From contig NZ_FWFK01000001.1 in NCBI RefSeq assembly GCF_900172265.1, forward strand, positions 973,546-1,037,545: DNA of 64,000 nucleotides, written 5' to 3'. The notes beneath the pieces were generated by a model. That model worked only from the letters and a program-made list of their open reading frames with translations. It was not told the origin of the DNA and searched no databases. The translations under genes were made by a program, and so were the position numbers. This stretch comes from Roseivivax jejudonensis (GTDB lineage: Bacteria; Pseudomonadota; Alphaproteobacteria; Rhodobacterales; Rhodobacteraceae). Positions 52,232 through 61,433 of this stretch are shown here, one piece after another (position 1 is the stretch's first letter; every line of letters starts with the position of its first letter).

Positions 52232-52786
52232 GTGTCGCAGAGCGAGCTTCCGGAACTGGGTGAAGACCGGACGCTGCTGCTCGTCGACGACGACGAAGCG
52301 TTCCTGAGGCGACTCGCCAAGGCGATGGAAAAGCGCGGCTTCGCCGTGGAGACGGCGGACTCCGTCGCCGGCGGCCGCGCGATCGCGACGGCACGCCCCC
52401 CCGCCTACGCGGTCGTGGACCTGCGGCTCGAGGACGGCAACGGTCTGGATGTCGTGGAAGTGCTGCGCGAGAAGCGGCCCGACGGGCGTGTCGTCGTCCT
52501 CACCGGATATGGCGCGATCGCGACAGCGGTCGCTGCAGTAAAGATCGGCGCGACCGACTACCTGTCGAAACCTGCGGACGCCAACGACATCATCAGCGCG
52601 CTCCTGTCCGACGGAGAGGAGATGCCGCCCCCTCCGGAGAACCCGATGTCGGCCGATCGCGTGCGTTGGGAGCACATCCAGCGGGTCTATGAGCTCTGCG
52701 ATCGCAACGTGTCGGAAACCGCGCGGCGGCTGAACATGCACCGCCGCACGCTGCAGCGGATCCTCGCCAAGCGCTCGCCGCGCTAG
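52232..52786 (+). CDS. regA: Global redox response regulator RegA/PrrA
   Basis: A response regulator with an N-terminal receiver domain and a C-terminal Fis-type helix-turn-helix (RVRWEHIQRVYELCDR, NVSETARRLNMHRRTLQRIL). I place the start at GTG 52232, preceded by GGTGGAGA at 52217-52224: this gives 184 aa and phospho-acceptor Asp63 (in VVDLRLEDGNG), the same length and numbering as R. capsulatus RegA. The ATG at 52205 (193 aa, Asp72) has no good ribosome-binding site. Lys113 is in the LSKPAD motif. With RegB it regulates photosynthesis, respiration and fixation genes in the family. Nearly invariant C-terminus supports the call. Confidence 0.95.
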   Translation: MSQSELPELGEDRTLLLVDDDEAFLRRLAKAMEKRGFAVETADSVAGGRAIATARPPAYAVVDLRLEDGNGLDVVEVLREKRPDGRVVVLTGYGAIATAVAAVKIGATDYLSKPADANDIISALLSDGEEMPPPPENPMSADRVRWEHIQRVYELCDRNVSETARRLNMHRRTLQRILAKRSPR

Positions 52787-52801
52787 GCGCATCCGCGCCG
52801 A

Positions 52802-53395
52802 TCACAACTTGTGCATCAGTGCCGCGTGGCGCGAGGTGAATTCCTCGCGAACGTCGCGCGGCGGGCGCAGCCGGATCGACAGTCCCTCGGTCAGCGAAGG
52901 GTCCGGCCTGCCGAAGAACCGGTCGGCTTCGCTTTCCGAAAATCCGGCAATCTCCACCGCTTCCATCCAGGCCGACACCCTGTCGGCCCGCTTGATCTGC
53001 CGCTTCACGGTTTTCGGAAGTTCGGCCGGCAGTCCGAACCGCAGGTGGATCGCCGCGGTCAGCCGGTCGTCCAGCGCGCCGTAATCCGGCCCGACCGCCG
53101 CCTTGACCGGAGAGATCATGTCACCGATGACGTATTCCGGCGCGTCGTGGAGCAGCGCAGCCAGGTGCCAGCGGGCGGGCGCGCCGGGGCACAGGCGCGC
53201 ATGGATCGTCTCGACCAAAAGCGAATGCTCGGCCACCGAATACGCGTAGTCGCCCCGCGTCTGGCCGTTCCACCGCGCCACGAAGGCGAGGCCGTGGGCG
53301 ATATCCTCGATCTCGATATCCACCGGCGTCGGGTCGAGCAAATCGAGCCGGCGGCCCGAAAGCATCCGTTGCCAGGCGCGTGTCGGTTTGGGCAT
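52802..53395 (-). CDS. HD-domain phosphohydrolase
   Basis: A 197-aa HD-superfamily hydrolase. Ligands: [13 protein letters not shown] (His) and [15 protein letters not shown] (HD), followed by [15 protein letters not shown]. It is related to 5'-nucleotidase-like proteins. It is convergent with regA (stops 16 bp apart) and shares its upstream region with ahcY, a placing that recurs in Rhodobacterales. ATG 53395. Substrate unknown. Confidence 0.8.
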   Translation of the reverse strand: MPKPTRAWQRMLSGRRLDLLDPTPVDIEIEDIAHGLAFVARWNGQTRGDYAYSVAEHSLLVETIHARLCPGAPARWHLAALLHDAPEYVIGDMISPVKAAVGPDYGALDDRLTAAIHLRFGLPAELPKTVKRQIKRADRVSAWMEAVEIAGFSESEADRFFGRPDPSLTEGLSIRLRPPRDVREEFTSRHAALMHKL

Positions 53396-53519
53396 GGGCG
53401 GTCCGTGGCCTGCGTCGATCTGCGCGTGGCGGGTCTGCGGCGCCACGCTTCATTGCCGATACATCACCGCGGTGCTAATCGCATCCGCGAATTCGAACGC
53501 GCAGCATGGAGGGCCCCTC

Positions 53520-54920
53520 ATGGCCAAGGATTTCGTCGTCAAGGACATCGATCTGGCCGCCTATGGCCGCAAGGAGCTCGACATCGCCGAAACGGAGATG
53601 CCGGGCCTCATGGCCACGCGCGAGGAATACGGCCCGAGCCAGCCGCTCAAGGGGGCGAAGATCGCCGGATCGCTGCACATGACAGTGCAGACCGCGGTTC
53701 TGATCGAGACGCTGAAGGCGCTGGGCGCAGACGTGCGCTGGGCGTCGTGCAACATCTTCTCGACGCAGGACCACGCCGCGGCGGTAATCGCCGAAGGCGG
53801 CACGCCGGTCTTCGCGGTCAAGGGCGAGACGCTCGAGGAATACTGGTCCTACACCGATCGCATCTTCCAGTTCGGCGGCGAGGGCGGCACCTGCAACCTG
53901 ATCCTCGACGACGGCGGGGACGCGACGATGTACGTGCTGCTCGGCGCGCGGGTCGAGGCCGGCGAGGAGGATCTGATCTCGGATCCCGGATCCGAGGAAG
54001 AGGAGTTCCTCTTCGCCCAGATCCGCAAGCGGCTCGCCGCCTCGCCGGGCTGGTTCACCCAGCAGCGCGACGCGATCAAGGGCGTGTCGGAGGAAACCAC
54101 CACCGGCGTGAACCGGCTCTACGGCCTCATGCGCGAAGGCCGTCTGCCGTTCCCGGCGATCAACGTGAACGACAGCGTCACCAAGTCGAAGTTCGATAAC
54201 AAGTACGGCTGCAAGGAAAGCCTCGTCGACGGCATCCGCCGCGCCACCGACACGATGATGGCCGGCAAGGTCGCGGTGGTCTGCGGCTACGGCGACGTGG
54301 GCAAGGGCTCGGCCGCGTCGCTGTCGGGCGCCGGCGCGCGGGTCAAGGTCACCGAGAGCGATCCGATCTGCGCGCTGCAGGCGGCGATGGACGGCTTCGA
54401 GGTGGTGCGCCTCGAGGACGTGGTCGACAGCGCCGACATCTTCATCACCACGACCGGCAACAAGGACGTCATCCGCATCGACCACATGCGCGAGATGAAG
54501 GACATGGCGATCGTCGGAAACATCGGCCACTTCGACAACGAGATCCAGGTCGCCAGCCTGAAGAACCACAAGTGGACCAACATCAAGGACCAGGTGGACA
54601 TGATCGAGATGCCCTCGGGCAACCGCATCATCCTGTTGTCCGAGGGCCGTCTTCTGAACCTCGGCAACGCCACCGGGCACCCGTCCTTCGTGATGTCGGC
54701 GTCGTTCACCAACCAGGTGCTGGCGCAGATCGAGCTCTGGACCAAGGGCGATCAGTACAAGAACGAGGTCTACGTCCTGCCCAAGCACCTCGACGAGAAG
54801 GTCGCGCGGCTGCACCTCGAGAAGATCGGCGCGCGCCTGACCGAGCTCTCGCCCGAGCAGGCCGCCTATATCGGCGTCACTCCCGAGGGCCCGTTCAAGC
54901 CAGAGCATTACCGGTACTGA
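53520..54920 (+). CDS. ahcY: S-adenosylhomocysteine hydrolase
   Basis: A 466-aa enzyme that cleaves S-adenosylhomocysteine to adenosine and homocysteine, clearing the product of methylation. Hallmarks: [20 protein letters not shown] near 50, [23 protein letters not shown] near 263 (NAD-binding) and the C-terminal KPEHYRY. It has the ~40-residue insert of bacterial and plant forms. Bound NAD and tetramer formation are family knowledge. ATG 53520 follows GGAGG. The leader (53396-53519) is in shared divergent space; I saw no convincing SAH riboswitch. Confidence 0.96.
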   Translation: MAKDFVVKDIDLAAYGRKELDIAETEMPGLMATREEYGPSQPLKGAKIAGSLHMTVQTAVLIETLKALGADVRWASCNIFSTQDHAAAVIAEGGTPVFAVKGETLEEYWSYTDRIFQFGGEGGTCNLILDDGGDATMYVLLGARVEAGEEDLISDPGSEEEEFLFAQIRKRLAASPGWFTQQRDAIKGVSEETTTGVNRLYGLMREGRLPFPAINVNDSVTKSKFDNKYGCKESLVDGIRRATDTMMAGKVAVVCGYGDVGKGSAASLSGAGARVKVTESDPICALQAAMDGFEVVRLEDVVDSADIFITTTGNKDVIRIDHMREMKDMAIVGNIGHFDNEIQVASLKNHKWTNIKDQVDMIEMPSGNRIILLSEGRLLNLGNATGHPSFVMSASFTNQVLAQIELWTKGDQYKNEVYVLPKHLDEKVARLHLEKIGARLTELSPEQAAYIGVTPEGPFKPEHYRY

Positions 54921-54927
54921 CGGCTCG

Positions 54928-54947
54928 ATAGGCGGGAACCCGCCTAT
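54928..54947 (+). terminator. Probable terminator of ahcY
   Basis: Perfect 9-bp arms (54928-54936 and 54939-54947), 7 bp after the ahcY stop, followed by only TT. Moderate because of the short T-run. Confidence 0.55.
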
Positions 54948-55070
54948 TCACAGGGCCGTGAGCGGCGGGAAATGGCCGCTCCAAATCAAATCCGGGCCGT
55001 GCGGAAACCACCGCGCGGCCCTGTCACTTTCTTGGGCAGACACAGTGCGTGACCAAGGAGGTACGACGCT

Positions 55071-55979
55071 ATGAAACTCAAGGCACTCATGATGAGCGCG
55101 GCGACCGCAGCGCTTCTCGCAGGCGCAGCCACCGCACAGGACGACGCCGACGGCGCCGTCGAGAACTCGGCGGAGCAAGCCGCCGAAGAAGCCGGCGACG
55201 CGGCACAGGAAGCCGGCGAAGCGGCGCAGGAAGCAGGCGAAGCGGCCGAGCAGACCGCAGAGGACGCCGCCGACGCGACCGCCGATGCGGCCGAGGACGC
55301 TGGCCAGGCCGCCGAGAATGCCGGCGAAGAGGCCGCGGCTGAAGCCAACGAAGAGATGAACGAAGCCGAGCAGGCCGTGGAAGGCGAGACCGAAGAGGGT
55401 GACGCCGCCGCGGAAGGCGAGATGGAGTTCACCTCGATCGAGGAAATGACGGTCGGCGACGTGGTCGGCACGCCCGTGTTCGGGCCCGAGGACGAGCGCA
55501 TCGGTGAAATCGACTACGTGATCGATCGCGGCGATGGCGCCGAAATGGTGATCGGCATCGGTGGGTTCCTCGGTCTTGGCGAGTACACCGTCGCGCTTCC
55601 GGCCACCGACTTCCAGATGAGCCAGGAGCCGCAGGGCTTCATGCTCGACACGGACCAAGAGACGCTCGAGCAGCAGCCGGAATACGACGAGTCGGAAATC
55701 GAGCCGCTGCCGGACGACATGATGATGTCCGAGCTCATGGGCGGCGGTGACGTCGAAGGCGGCACCAGCGACATGGAATCCGGTTCGACGGCTGGCGCGG
55801 CGGCATCGGGTGATACCGAGTCCGAATCCGCAGGCACTGACGCATCCGGTGGCGACGCCGCAAGCGAAAGCGGCGGCATGGAAGACGGCGCCTCCAGCGA
55901 CACCGAATCCGGTGCCGACATGGAGAGCGGCGACGCCGAAGCCGAAACGGATACCGAGGAAGAGTCCTCGGGCAACTGA
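55071..55979 (+). CDS. Exported acidic protein with a PRC-barrel domain
   Basis: A 302-aa protein with a signal peptide (LKALMMSAATAALLAGAATA, cleavage near residue 23). Residues about 30-105 are an Ala/Glu/Asp-rich helical repeat (QEAGEAAQEAGEAAEQ and similar, LEA-like). A PRC-barrel domain follows (about 118-185: TSIEEMTVGDVVGTPVFG, IDYVIDRGDGAEMVIGIGG). The rest (about 205-302) is a Ser/Gly/Asp/Glu-rich, disordered, very acidic tail. It is probably periplasmic or surface-located, possibly binding cations or stabilising the envelope. The ATG at 55071 follows AAGGAGG. Confidence 0.7.
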   Translation: MKLKALMMSAATAALLAGAATAQDDADGAVENSAEQAAEEAGDAAQEAGEAAQEAGEAAEQTAEDAADATADAAEDAGQAAENAGEEAAAEANEEMNEAEQAVEGETEEGDAAAEGEMEFTSIEEMTVGDVVGTPVFGPEDERIGEIDYVIDRGDGAEMVIGIGGFLGLGEYTVALPATDFQMSQEPQGFMLDTDQETLEQQPEYDESEIEPLPDDMMMSELMGGGDVEGGTSDMESGSTAGAAASGDTESESAGTDASGGDAASESGGMEDGASSDTESGADMESGDAEAETDTEEESSGN

Positions 55980-56003
55980 TCCGGCCTCACATGGCACTTT
56001 CGA

Positions 56004-56031
56004 GGGCGCGCCGCACGGCGCGCCCTTTTTT
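56004..56031 (+). terminator. Strong terminator after the PRC-barrel gene
   Basis: A perfect 10-bp GC stem (56004-56013 with 56016-56025; only two unpaired bases at the tip) followed by TTTTTT, 25 bp after the stop codon. Confidence 0.92.
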
Positions 56032-56137
56032 CATGCGCGCAACTTACATGTTGTCCCGGCGGCATCTCGCGGTAACGTGAACGCGGTCTCGCGCCCGATG
56101 CGGGCCTCAATCCTGCGTCCTCAAGGGGAGACAGCAC

Positions 56138-56479
56138 ATGAGCAAGCGCGACGACCTGATCCAGACCTACGCCGATGACCTGCGTAACAAGTGCGGGATG
56201 ACCCCGGACATGGACCTTCTGACCAAGGTGACGATCGGCTGCGGCCCGTCGATCTACAACGCGGATTCCGCGACCGTCGCGGCGAGCCAGCCGGGCGAGC
56301 TCGAGACCGTGAAGCAGAACTTCCTGATCAAGAAGCTGGGCCTCAGCGATGGGCCCGAGCTAGACGATGCGATCCAGTCGGTGATCGAGACCTACGGCCG
56401 GTCCGAGCGCAACAAGTACCGCGCCGTGGTCTACTACATGCTGGTGAAGCACTTCGGGAAAGACTCGGTTTACGCCTGA
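56138..56479 (+). CDS. DUF2853-family protein
   Basis: A 113-aa small helical cytoplasmic protein beginning MSKRDDLIQTYADDLRNKCG, with NFLIKKLGLSDGPELDDAIQ and YRAVVYYMLVKHFGKDSVYA near the C-terminus. This pattern (an EF-hand-free, four-helix-like protein of about 110 aa) is the DUF2853 family, of unknown function, widespread in Rhodobacterales and some Bacteroidetes. Isolated between two terminator-like structures. Confidence 0.8.
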   Translation: MSKRDDLIQTYADDLRNKCGMTPDMDLLTKVTIGCGPSIYNADSATVAASQPGELETVKQNFLIKKLGLSDGPELDDAIQSVIETYGRSERNKYRAVVYYMLVKHFGKDSVYA

Positions 56480-57045
56480 CCGTCGACGACCGGCGCGACG
56501 CGACCGCCACGTCCTTTGCCCGGTCCGACGCGTCACCGCGCTGACCCGCGGGACTGTCGGTGCGTGACTGCAGATCACGGACGCGCAGGTCGATGATCCG
56601 CACAATCCATGATGCAAAACAATGATTGGATTGGAATCATATGACGCTGGCGCGGCATTTGCTTTCGCGCTATACACAGCCGCGACGCCAGAAGGCTACG
56701 GGACTGATCGCCAAGGGATAAAATCCCGGACCGGCGACCGGTGACCACCCGACCGTGGGGTGGCGTCATCCGGACATCATCACCCGTCGACTGATCACGG
56801 AATGGATCACAACAGGCCGTTTCCGCGTCCGCACACCCTCGCGTGCGAACGCGACGGCCGCCTGCATTGCGCGCCGTGTGGGAGCGGCGCGCGGGCAGGA
56901 TCCGAGACCCGGTCTCCCGGTCGTGGCGATGCGCGCCCGACCGAATGACCGGCCCGGCGACGCACCGGCGCGCCACATTAGGTGAGTGAAGTCGAAGCTC
57001 CCCGCACAGCGGGGGGCTTCGACGCGTTGGCACGGGCGCGGTCCT
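56480..57045. other. 566-bp stretch without a recognised gene
   Basis: No frame shows family features; the ORFs here are short and Arg-rich. Two structures stand out: an AT-rich patch at 56600-56645 with a 6-bp inverted repeat (56622-56627 and 56635-56640), and a 15-bp hairpin at 56991-57023 (one G-T pair, loop ACA) that ends 23 bp past the EVE gene stop and may terminate it, though without a T-run. An unannotated small RNA cannot be excluded. Confidence 0.5.
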
Positions 57046-57468
57046 TCAGTCCTCGGACAGCCCGGCGAGCGACCGGACGATCCGCCATTCCTCTTCGGTC
57101 ACCGGCTGCACCGACAGGCGCGAGTTTTTCACCAGAACCATCTCCTCCAGTCCCGGCGTCGTCTTGATCGTGTCGAGCGTGACCGCCTCCGGCGCGGTTT
57201 CGAGTGCCTTGATGTCCACACACTCCCAGCGCGCGTCATCGGTGGTCGAGTCGGGATGCGCCTCTGCGATCACCTCGACCGTCCCGACCACCGCCTTCTC
57301 GGTCTGCGAATGGTAGAAGAAGCCCCGGTCGCCGATCTTCATCTCGCGCATCATGTTGCGCGCCTGGTAGTTGCGCACGCCGTCCCATTCCTCTCCGGCA
57401 TCGCCCTTGGCGCGCTGATCGTCCCAGGACCAGGTCGAGGGTTCGGACTTGAAGAGCCAGTAGCGCAT
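57046..57468 (-). CDS. EVE-domain protein
   Basis: A 140-aa PUA-like EVE domain protein: YWLFKSEPSTWSWDDQ at the N-terminus, GVRNYQARNMMREMKIGDRGFFYHSQ and EVIAEAHPD are its hallmarks. EVE/YTH-like folds bind modified bases in RNA or DNA. The start chosen (57468) overlaps the YciI stop by 1 nt (TGATG), which implies coupled translation; the longer frame from 57489 has no better signal. It is last in a yciI-EVE unit. Confidence 0.88.
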   Translation of the reverse strand: MRYWLFKSEPSTWSWDDQRAKGDAGEEWDGVRNYQARNMMREMKIGDRGFFYHSQTEKAVVGTVEVIAEAHPDSTTDDARWECVDIKALETAPEAVTLDTIKTTPGLEEMVLVKNSRLSVQPVTEEEWRIVRSLAGLSED

Positions 57469-57737
57469 CAGCCGATCACCTTCTTCCACTCGACGAGTTC
57501 GACCCGCGCGAAAAGCCCGGCGCGCGCATAGGGGTCGTCGGCCGCCCAGGCCTCGGCCGCCGCGAGGTCGGGAACATCTAGGATGACGAGGGATCCTGCC
57601 ATGGCGCCGTTCTCGATCAGCGGCCCGGCCTGCGCCACGACGCCCGTCTGCTCGACATAGGCGAGGTGTGCCTCGCGGTTGGCCATGCGGATCTCGAGCG
57701 CATCGGGTTTGTCACGGGCGATGAGGGCGACGAGCAT
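57468..57737 (-). CDS. YciI-family protein
   Basis: An 89-aa ferredoxin-like (dimeric alpha/beta barrel) protein of the YciI family: LVALIARDKPDALEIRMANREAHLAYVE with the catalytic-type His-x-x-Tyr/Asp pattern (REAHLAYVE), and PYARAGLFARVEL near the end. Members include chlorobenzoate-type dehalogenase-like enzymes, but most have no known substrate. It begins the unit yciI-EVE and lies 31 bp from tsaD. Confidence 0.85.
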   Translation of the reverse strand: MLVALIARDKPDALEIRMANREAHLAYVEQTGVVAQAGPLIENGAMAGSLVILDVPDLAAAEAWAADDPYARAGLFARVELVEWKKVIG

Positions 57738-57768
57738 GTGGGATCTCCGTTGTGATCGGGTTCGGGAC

Positions 57769-58845
57769 TCAGGCCTTGGCGCCGCGGCGCCCGTGGCCCA
57801 GCATCGGGGCCGCGCCGGTATCGAGCGGCCAGCGCGGGCGGGCTGCAAGGTCGAGCGCATCGCGCCGGCCGAGCGCCATGAGCTCACCTCCGGCGTAGGC
57901 GATCATCGCGGCGTTGTCGGTGCAGAGCGCGAGCGGCGGGGCGCAGAAGGCGAGGCCCGCCGCGTCGGCGACCGAGAAAAGCGCAGCTCGCAACGGCCCG
58001 TTGGCAGCGACGCCGCCGGCCACCGCGAGCGCGGGCGCCGATGGCCGCGACCCGAGGTAGATCGCGATCGCGCGGCGCGCCTTTTCGGCCAGAACGTCGC
58101 GGACCGCGATCTGGAATCCGGCGCAGAGATCGGCGCGGTCCTGCCGCCAGAGGCCCCTCTGCGCGGCGACAAGTCGATCGCGCTCGCGGAGCACGGCGGT
58201 CTTCAGCCCGGAAAACGACAGGTCGCAGCCCGGCCGGTCGAGGAGCGGCCGCGGAAAGGCGAAGCGGGCCGGGTCGCCGCCGCGCGCCGCCGCCTCGACC
58301 GACGGTCCGCCGGGCTGCGGCAGCCCGAGGAGCCGCGCGACCTTGTCGAACGCCTCGCCCGGCGCGTCGTCGATCGTGCCACCCAGCCGATCGAACGCAT
58401 CGGGGCCGTGGACCACGAGAAACTGGCAATGCCCGCCCGACACCAGCAGCATCAGGTACGGATAGCCCAGGTCGTCGGTCAGGCGGGGCGTCAGCGCGTG
58501 GCCCGCCAGGTGGTTCACGCCGACGAGGGGCAGGCCCGTCCCCGCGGCGATCGCCTTGGCGGTCATCACGCCGGCCAGCACGCCACCAATCAGCCCGGGC
58601 CCCGCGGTGACCGCGACGCCGTCGAGATCGGCGAGACCGCAACCGGCTTCGGCCAGCGCACGGCGCACGACATCGTCGAGAGTCTCGGCATGGGCGCGGG
58701 CCGCGATCTCGGGGACCACGCCGCCATAGGCCGCGTGCAGCCCGCCCTGCCCGGCCACCACGGACGACAGCACCGATCGTCCGCGAACGACGGCCGCCGC
58801 GGTGTCGTCGCAGCTCGATTCGATCCCGAGAAGGGTGCGGGGCAT
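57769..58845 (-). CDS. tsaD: tRNA threonylcarbamoyladenosine transferase TsaD
   Basis: A 358-aa ASKHA-fold enzyme that transfers the threonylcarbamoyl group to A37 of tRNA. Metal-binding and catalytic patterns: [15 protein letters not shown] at the start, [14 protein letters not shown] near 105 (two His iron ligands), [22 protein letters not shown], and the late AIAYLG-like/[14 protein letters not shown] segment. It needs TsaB and TsaE (the latter at 47880). Start ATG 58845. The hemD gene is divergent. Confidence 0.93.
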   Translation of the reverse strand: MPRTLLGIESSCDDTAAAVVRGRSVLSSVVAGQGGLHAAYGGVVPEIAARAHAETLDDVVRRALAEAGCGLADLDGVAVTAGPGLIGGVLAGVMTAKAIAAGTGLPLVGVNHLAGHALTPRLTDDLGYPYLMLLVSGGHCQFLVVHGPDAFDRLGGTIDDAPGEAFDKVARLLGLPQPGGPSVEAAARGGDPARFAFPRPLLDRPGCDLSFSGLKTAVLRERDRLVAAQRGLWRQDRADLCAGFQIAVRDVLAEKARRAIAIYLGSRPSAPALAVAGGVAANGPLRAALFSVADAAGLAFCAPPLALCTDNAAMIAYAGGELMALGRRDALDLAARPRWPLDTGAAPMLGHGRRGAKA

Positions 58846-58957
58846 GCGGGCGGAGTTTCCGTTGCGCAAGAACAGCCTTGGCGTTAGCAAAGGCAGGCTC
58901 GGCCGGCAATCCCGCCGGCTCTGACCGAAGGCGCACGACAATGCGACGCGCGCGACC

Positions 58958-59695
58958 ATGAGCGCCCCCGTTCCGCTTCTGCTCACTCGCCCCGAGGCCG
59001 GCTCGGCGCGGTTCCTCGAGCGTCTGCGCGCGCGACATCTGGACGGTTTCGTGCCGGTCGTCAGCCCGCTGATCTCCATCGTGCATCGGCCGCACCTGCC
59101 GGAGATCCCGCCCGATACGCTTCTTGTCTTCACCTCCGCGCACGCGGTCCAGGCCTATGCCGGCGCCGGTGGGCCGCCGGGCGCGCATGCCTTCGCGGTC
59201 GGGGATGCCACCGCGGCGGCCGCGCGCGATGCGGGGCTGGAGCCGGTCTCGGCCGGCGGCACCGTGGAAACGCTGCTGACGCATCTTCTGGCCAAGCGTC
59301 CGGACAAGCCGATCCTGCACCTGCGCGGACGGGTGACGCGCGGCGATCTCGTCGGGCGGCTCCGGGCCGAGGGGCTGACCGCCGGTGCCGCCATCGTCTA
59401 CGATCAGCCCGCCTGCCCGCTCTCGACCGAGGCGCGTGCCGCGCTCGACGCGACGGCACCGGTCATCGCGCCGGTCTTCTCGCCGCGCACGGCGCGCCTT
59501 CTCGCCCGAGCCGCGCCGATCCGGGCGCCGCTCCTCGTCGCAGCGATGAGCAACCGGGTTGCCGACGCGCTCGAGCCGCTGGCCCCCCTTCGAATGCACG
59601 TCGCGGAGGCGCCCGACGCCGCCGCGATGGCCGACGCAGTCGCTGCGCTCCTGCAAGAGGCCGCGATGCTTGAGGCAGGCGGAGGGGCCGAGTAA
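58958..59695 (+). CDS. hemD: Uroporphyrinogen-III synthase HemD
   Basis: A 245-aa cytoplasmic enzyme that closes hydroxymethylbilane with D-ring inversion, in heme synthesis. Two-lobed fold: [17 protein letters not shown] at the start, [16 protein letters not shown] near 56, [13 protein letters not shown] and [16 protein letters not shown] near 122, and the late segment [17 protein letters not shown] with [11 protein letters not shown]. The sequence is weakly conserved in this family, so the call also uses context: the Mic60-like and hemY genes follow, an order seen in other alphaproteobacteria. The ATG at 58958 has no strong ribosome-binding site. Confidence 0.85.
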   Translation: MSAPVPLLLTRPEAGSARFLERLRARHLDGFVPVVSPLISIVHRPHLPEIPPDTLLVFTSAHAVQAYAGAGGPPGAHAFAVGDATAAAARDAGLEPVSAGGTVETLLTHLLAKRPDKPILHLRGRVTRGDLVGRLRAEGLTAGAAIVYDQPACPLSTEARAALDATAPVIAPVFSPRTARLLARAAPIRAPLLVAAMSNRVADALEPLAPLRMHVAEAPDAAAMADAVAALLQEAAMLEAGGGAE

Positions 59696-59753
59696 GGTCT
59701 TCACGACATTGAGGCGCGACCGCGCCCGAAGGATTCGAAGGGGGATTGCGGAC

Positions 59754-61421
59754 GTGGCAGACGCGGACAAGCCGAAGGACGAAACGGGCGACGCGCCGAA
59801 ACCGGACACCGAGACGCAGGCGGACGCCGCGCCCGAGGGATCCGAAACCCCGGCAGCGGACGCGGCCGAACCGGACCCGGCCGACGCCACCATGTCCGAG
59901 GCCAACCCGGCAGACGGCCCCGACACGGCCAGCGAGGCCGAAGCCGGGATCGCCTCCGATCCCGATGCTGCCCAAGACGGAACGCGCCCCTCGTTTGCCG
60001 AGAACCGCGCTGATGACGACGGCATGGCCCCCTCGCCCGACGACGAGGACGCGGCAGCGACCGGCGAGAGCGCGACGCTCGCGACCGGCGACCATTCCGT
60101 CGCCCCGGTCGAAGACGGGCCATCGGCGCAGGACGAGCTTCCCGCCGCTCCGGCCGAAAGCAGCGAAAGCACCGACACGATCGGATCCGGTCCGAACACG
60201 TCCGGTGGCGGGTCCGGCGGACCGGTCGGCGCCGCCACGGCGACCGCGGCCGGCGCCGCGGGGCCCGAGCGCGTGGTCGAACGGCGCGGCGGTTTTTTCC
60301 CGATGGTCCTCGGCGGCATCGTCGCGGCCATCGCCGGCTTTGCCCTGTCGCAGTATCTGGGTCCGAACGGCTGGCCCTTCTCCAACCAGAGCGGCGCGTT
60401 CGAGGACGAAACCCGGGCCGCCCTCGCCGAGACAGAGGGCGGGCTCGAGTCGCTCGGCACACGGATCGACGGCATCGAGACCGGCCTGTCCGACATCGAC
60501 CTGACCAGCGTGCAGGATTCCGTGGCCGACCTCGTGGACCGGACCGGCACGATCGGCACCGACCTCACCGCCCTCACCCGGCGGGTCGAGGAACTCGGCG
60601 CCGAGATCGAGGGCCTGTCGGCGGGCCTGAGCGCCATGAACGAGGATGCCGGCACCCTCGCCGAACGCGTCACGGCGATCGAGAAGGCCCCGATGGAAGA
60701 TGCCGTCTCACCCGAGACGGTCGCCGCCTACGAGCGCGAGCTGCAGGAGCTGCAATCGCGCGTCGAGGATCAGAGCGCCGTCTTCGAGGAGGCCAGCGCC
60801 GAGCGGCAGGCCGCCATGGAAGAGGCCTTCGCAGAACAGCAGTCGCAGATCGAGGCGCAACGCGCCGAACTGCAGGCGATGGTCGAGGCCGCCCGCAGCG
60901 CCGAGGCAGAGGCCGAGCGGCAGGCGGAGCTTTCGCAGCTGCGCGCGGCCGCGGGCGATCTTCTGACCGCGGTACGCACCGGCGATCCCTATGCCGACGC
61001 ACTCGCCCCCCTGGCTGACGGCATGGAGATCCCCGAGGCTCTCAGCGTCGCCGCAGAAGAGGGCGTGCCCACCCGTGCCGCGCTGACCGAGACCTATCCC
61101 GAAGCCGCGCGCGACGGGCTCGCGGCGGCCCGGGCCGCCGGCGCCGGGACCGAGGGCGACGGCAACCGGCTCTCGGCGTTCATGGCCCGCCAGCTCAACG
61201 CGCGCTCCGTCACGCCGCGCGATGGCGACAGCCCCGACGCGATCCTCAGCCGGGTCGAGGCCGCCGTGAACGCGGGTGACCTGTCCACCGCGCTCGACGA
61301 GATCGCGACCCTGCCCGAGCCTGCGCAAGAAGCGATGTCCGAATGGACCGAACGGGCCCGCATCCGGGCCGAGGCGCTCGCCGCCGCCGAAGGCGTCGTG
61401 CAGCAACTGAACAACGAATAA
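59754..61421 (+). CDS. Alphaproteobacterial Mic60/mitofilin-like protein (COG4223)
   Basis: A 555-aa inner-membrane protein. An acidic, disordered N-terminus (1-170) precedes one membrane helix (about 181-201, FFPMVLGGIVAAIAGFALSQYL), then long coiled-coil sequence (about 220-400, with EELQELQSRVEDQ-type heptads) and a C-terminal helical region ending EWTERARIRAEALAAAEGVV, resembling the mitofilin signature. GTG 59754 is used (GAAGGGGG upstream). Mic60 homologues organise inner-membrane folds in mitochondria, and in alphaproteobacteria they occur beside hemD/hemY, as here. Role in this organism is inferred. Confidence 0.8.
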   Translation: MADADKPKDETGDAPKPDTETQADAAPEGSETPAADAAEPDPADATMSEANPADGPDTASEAEAGIASDPDAAQDGTRPSFAENRADDDGMAPSPDDEDAAATGESATLATGDHSVAPVEDGPSAQDELPAAPAESSESTDTIGSGPNTSGGGSGGPVGAATATAAGAAGPERVVERRGGFFPMVLGGIVAAIAGFALSQYLGPNGWPFSNQSGAFEDETRAALAETEGGLESLGTRIDGIETGLSDIDLTSVQDSVADLVDRTGTIGTDLTALTRRVEELGAEIEGLSAGLSAMNEDAGTLAERVTAIEKAPMEDAVSPETVAAYERELQELQSRVEDQSAVFEEASAERQAAMEEAFAEQQSQIEAQRAELQAMVEAARSAEAEAERQAELSQLRAAAGDLLTAVRTGDPYADALAPLADGMEIPEALSVAAEEGVPTRAALTETYPEAARDGLAAARAAGAGTEGDGNRLSAFMARQLNARSVTPRDGDSPDAILSRVEAAVNAGDLSTALDEIATLPEPAQEAMSEWTERARIRAEALAAAEGVVQQLNNE

Positions 61422-61433
61422 GGGGCGCCGCTC

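Noticed and set aside
53396..53519. Possible S-adenosylhomocysteine riboswitch upstream of ahcY
   Set aside because: The leader has GC-rich stretches but no convincing match to the conserved core of SAH or SAM/SAH riboswitches by eye.
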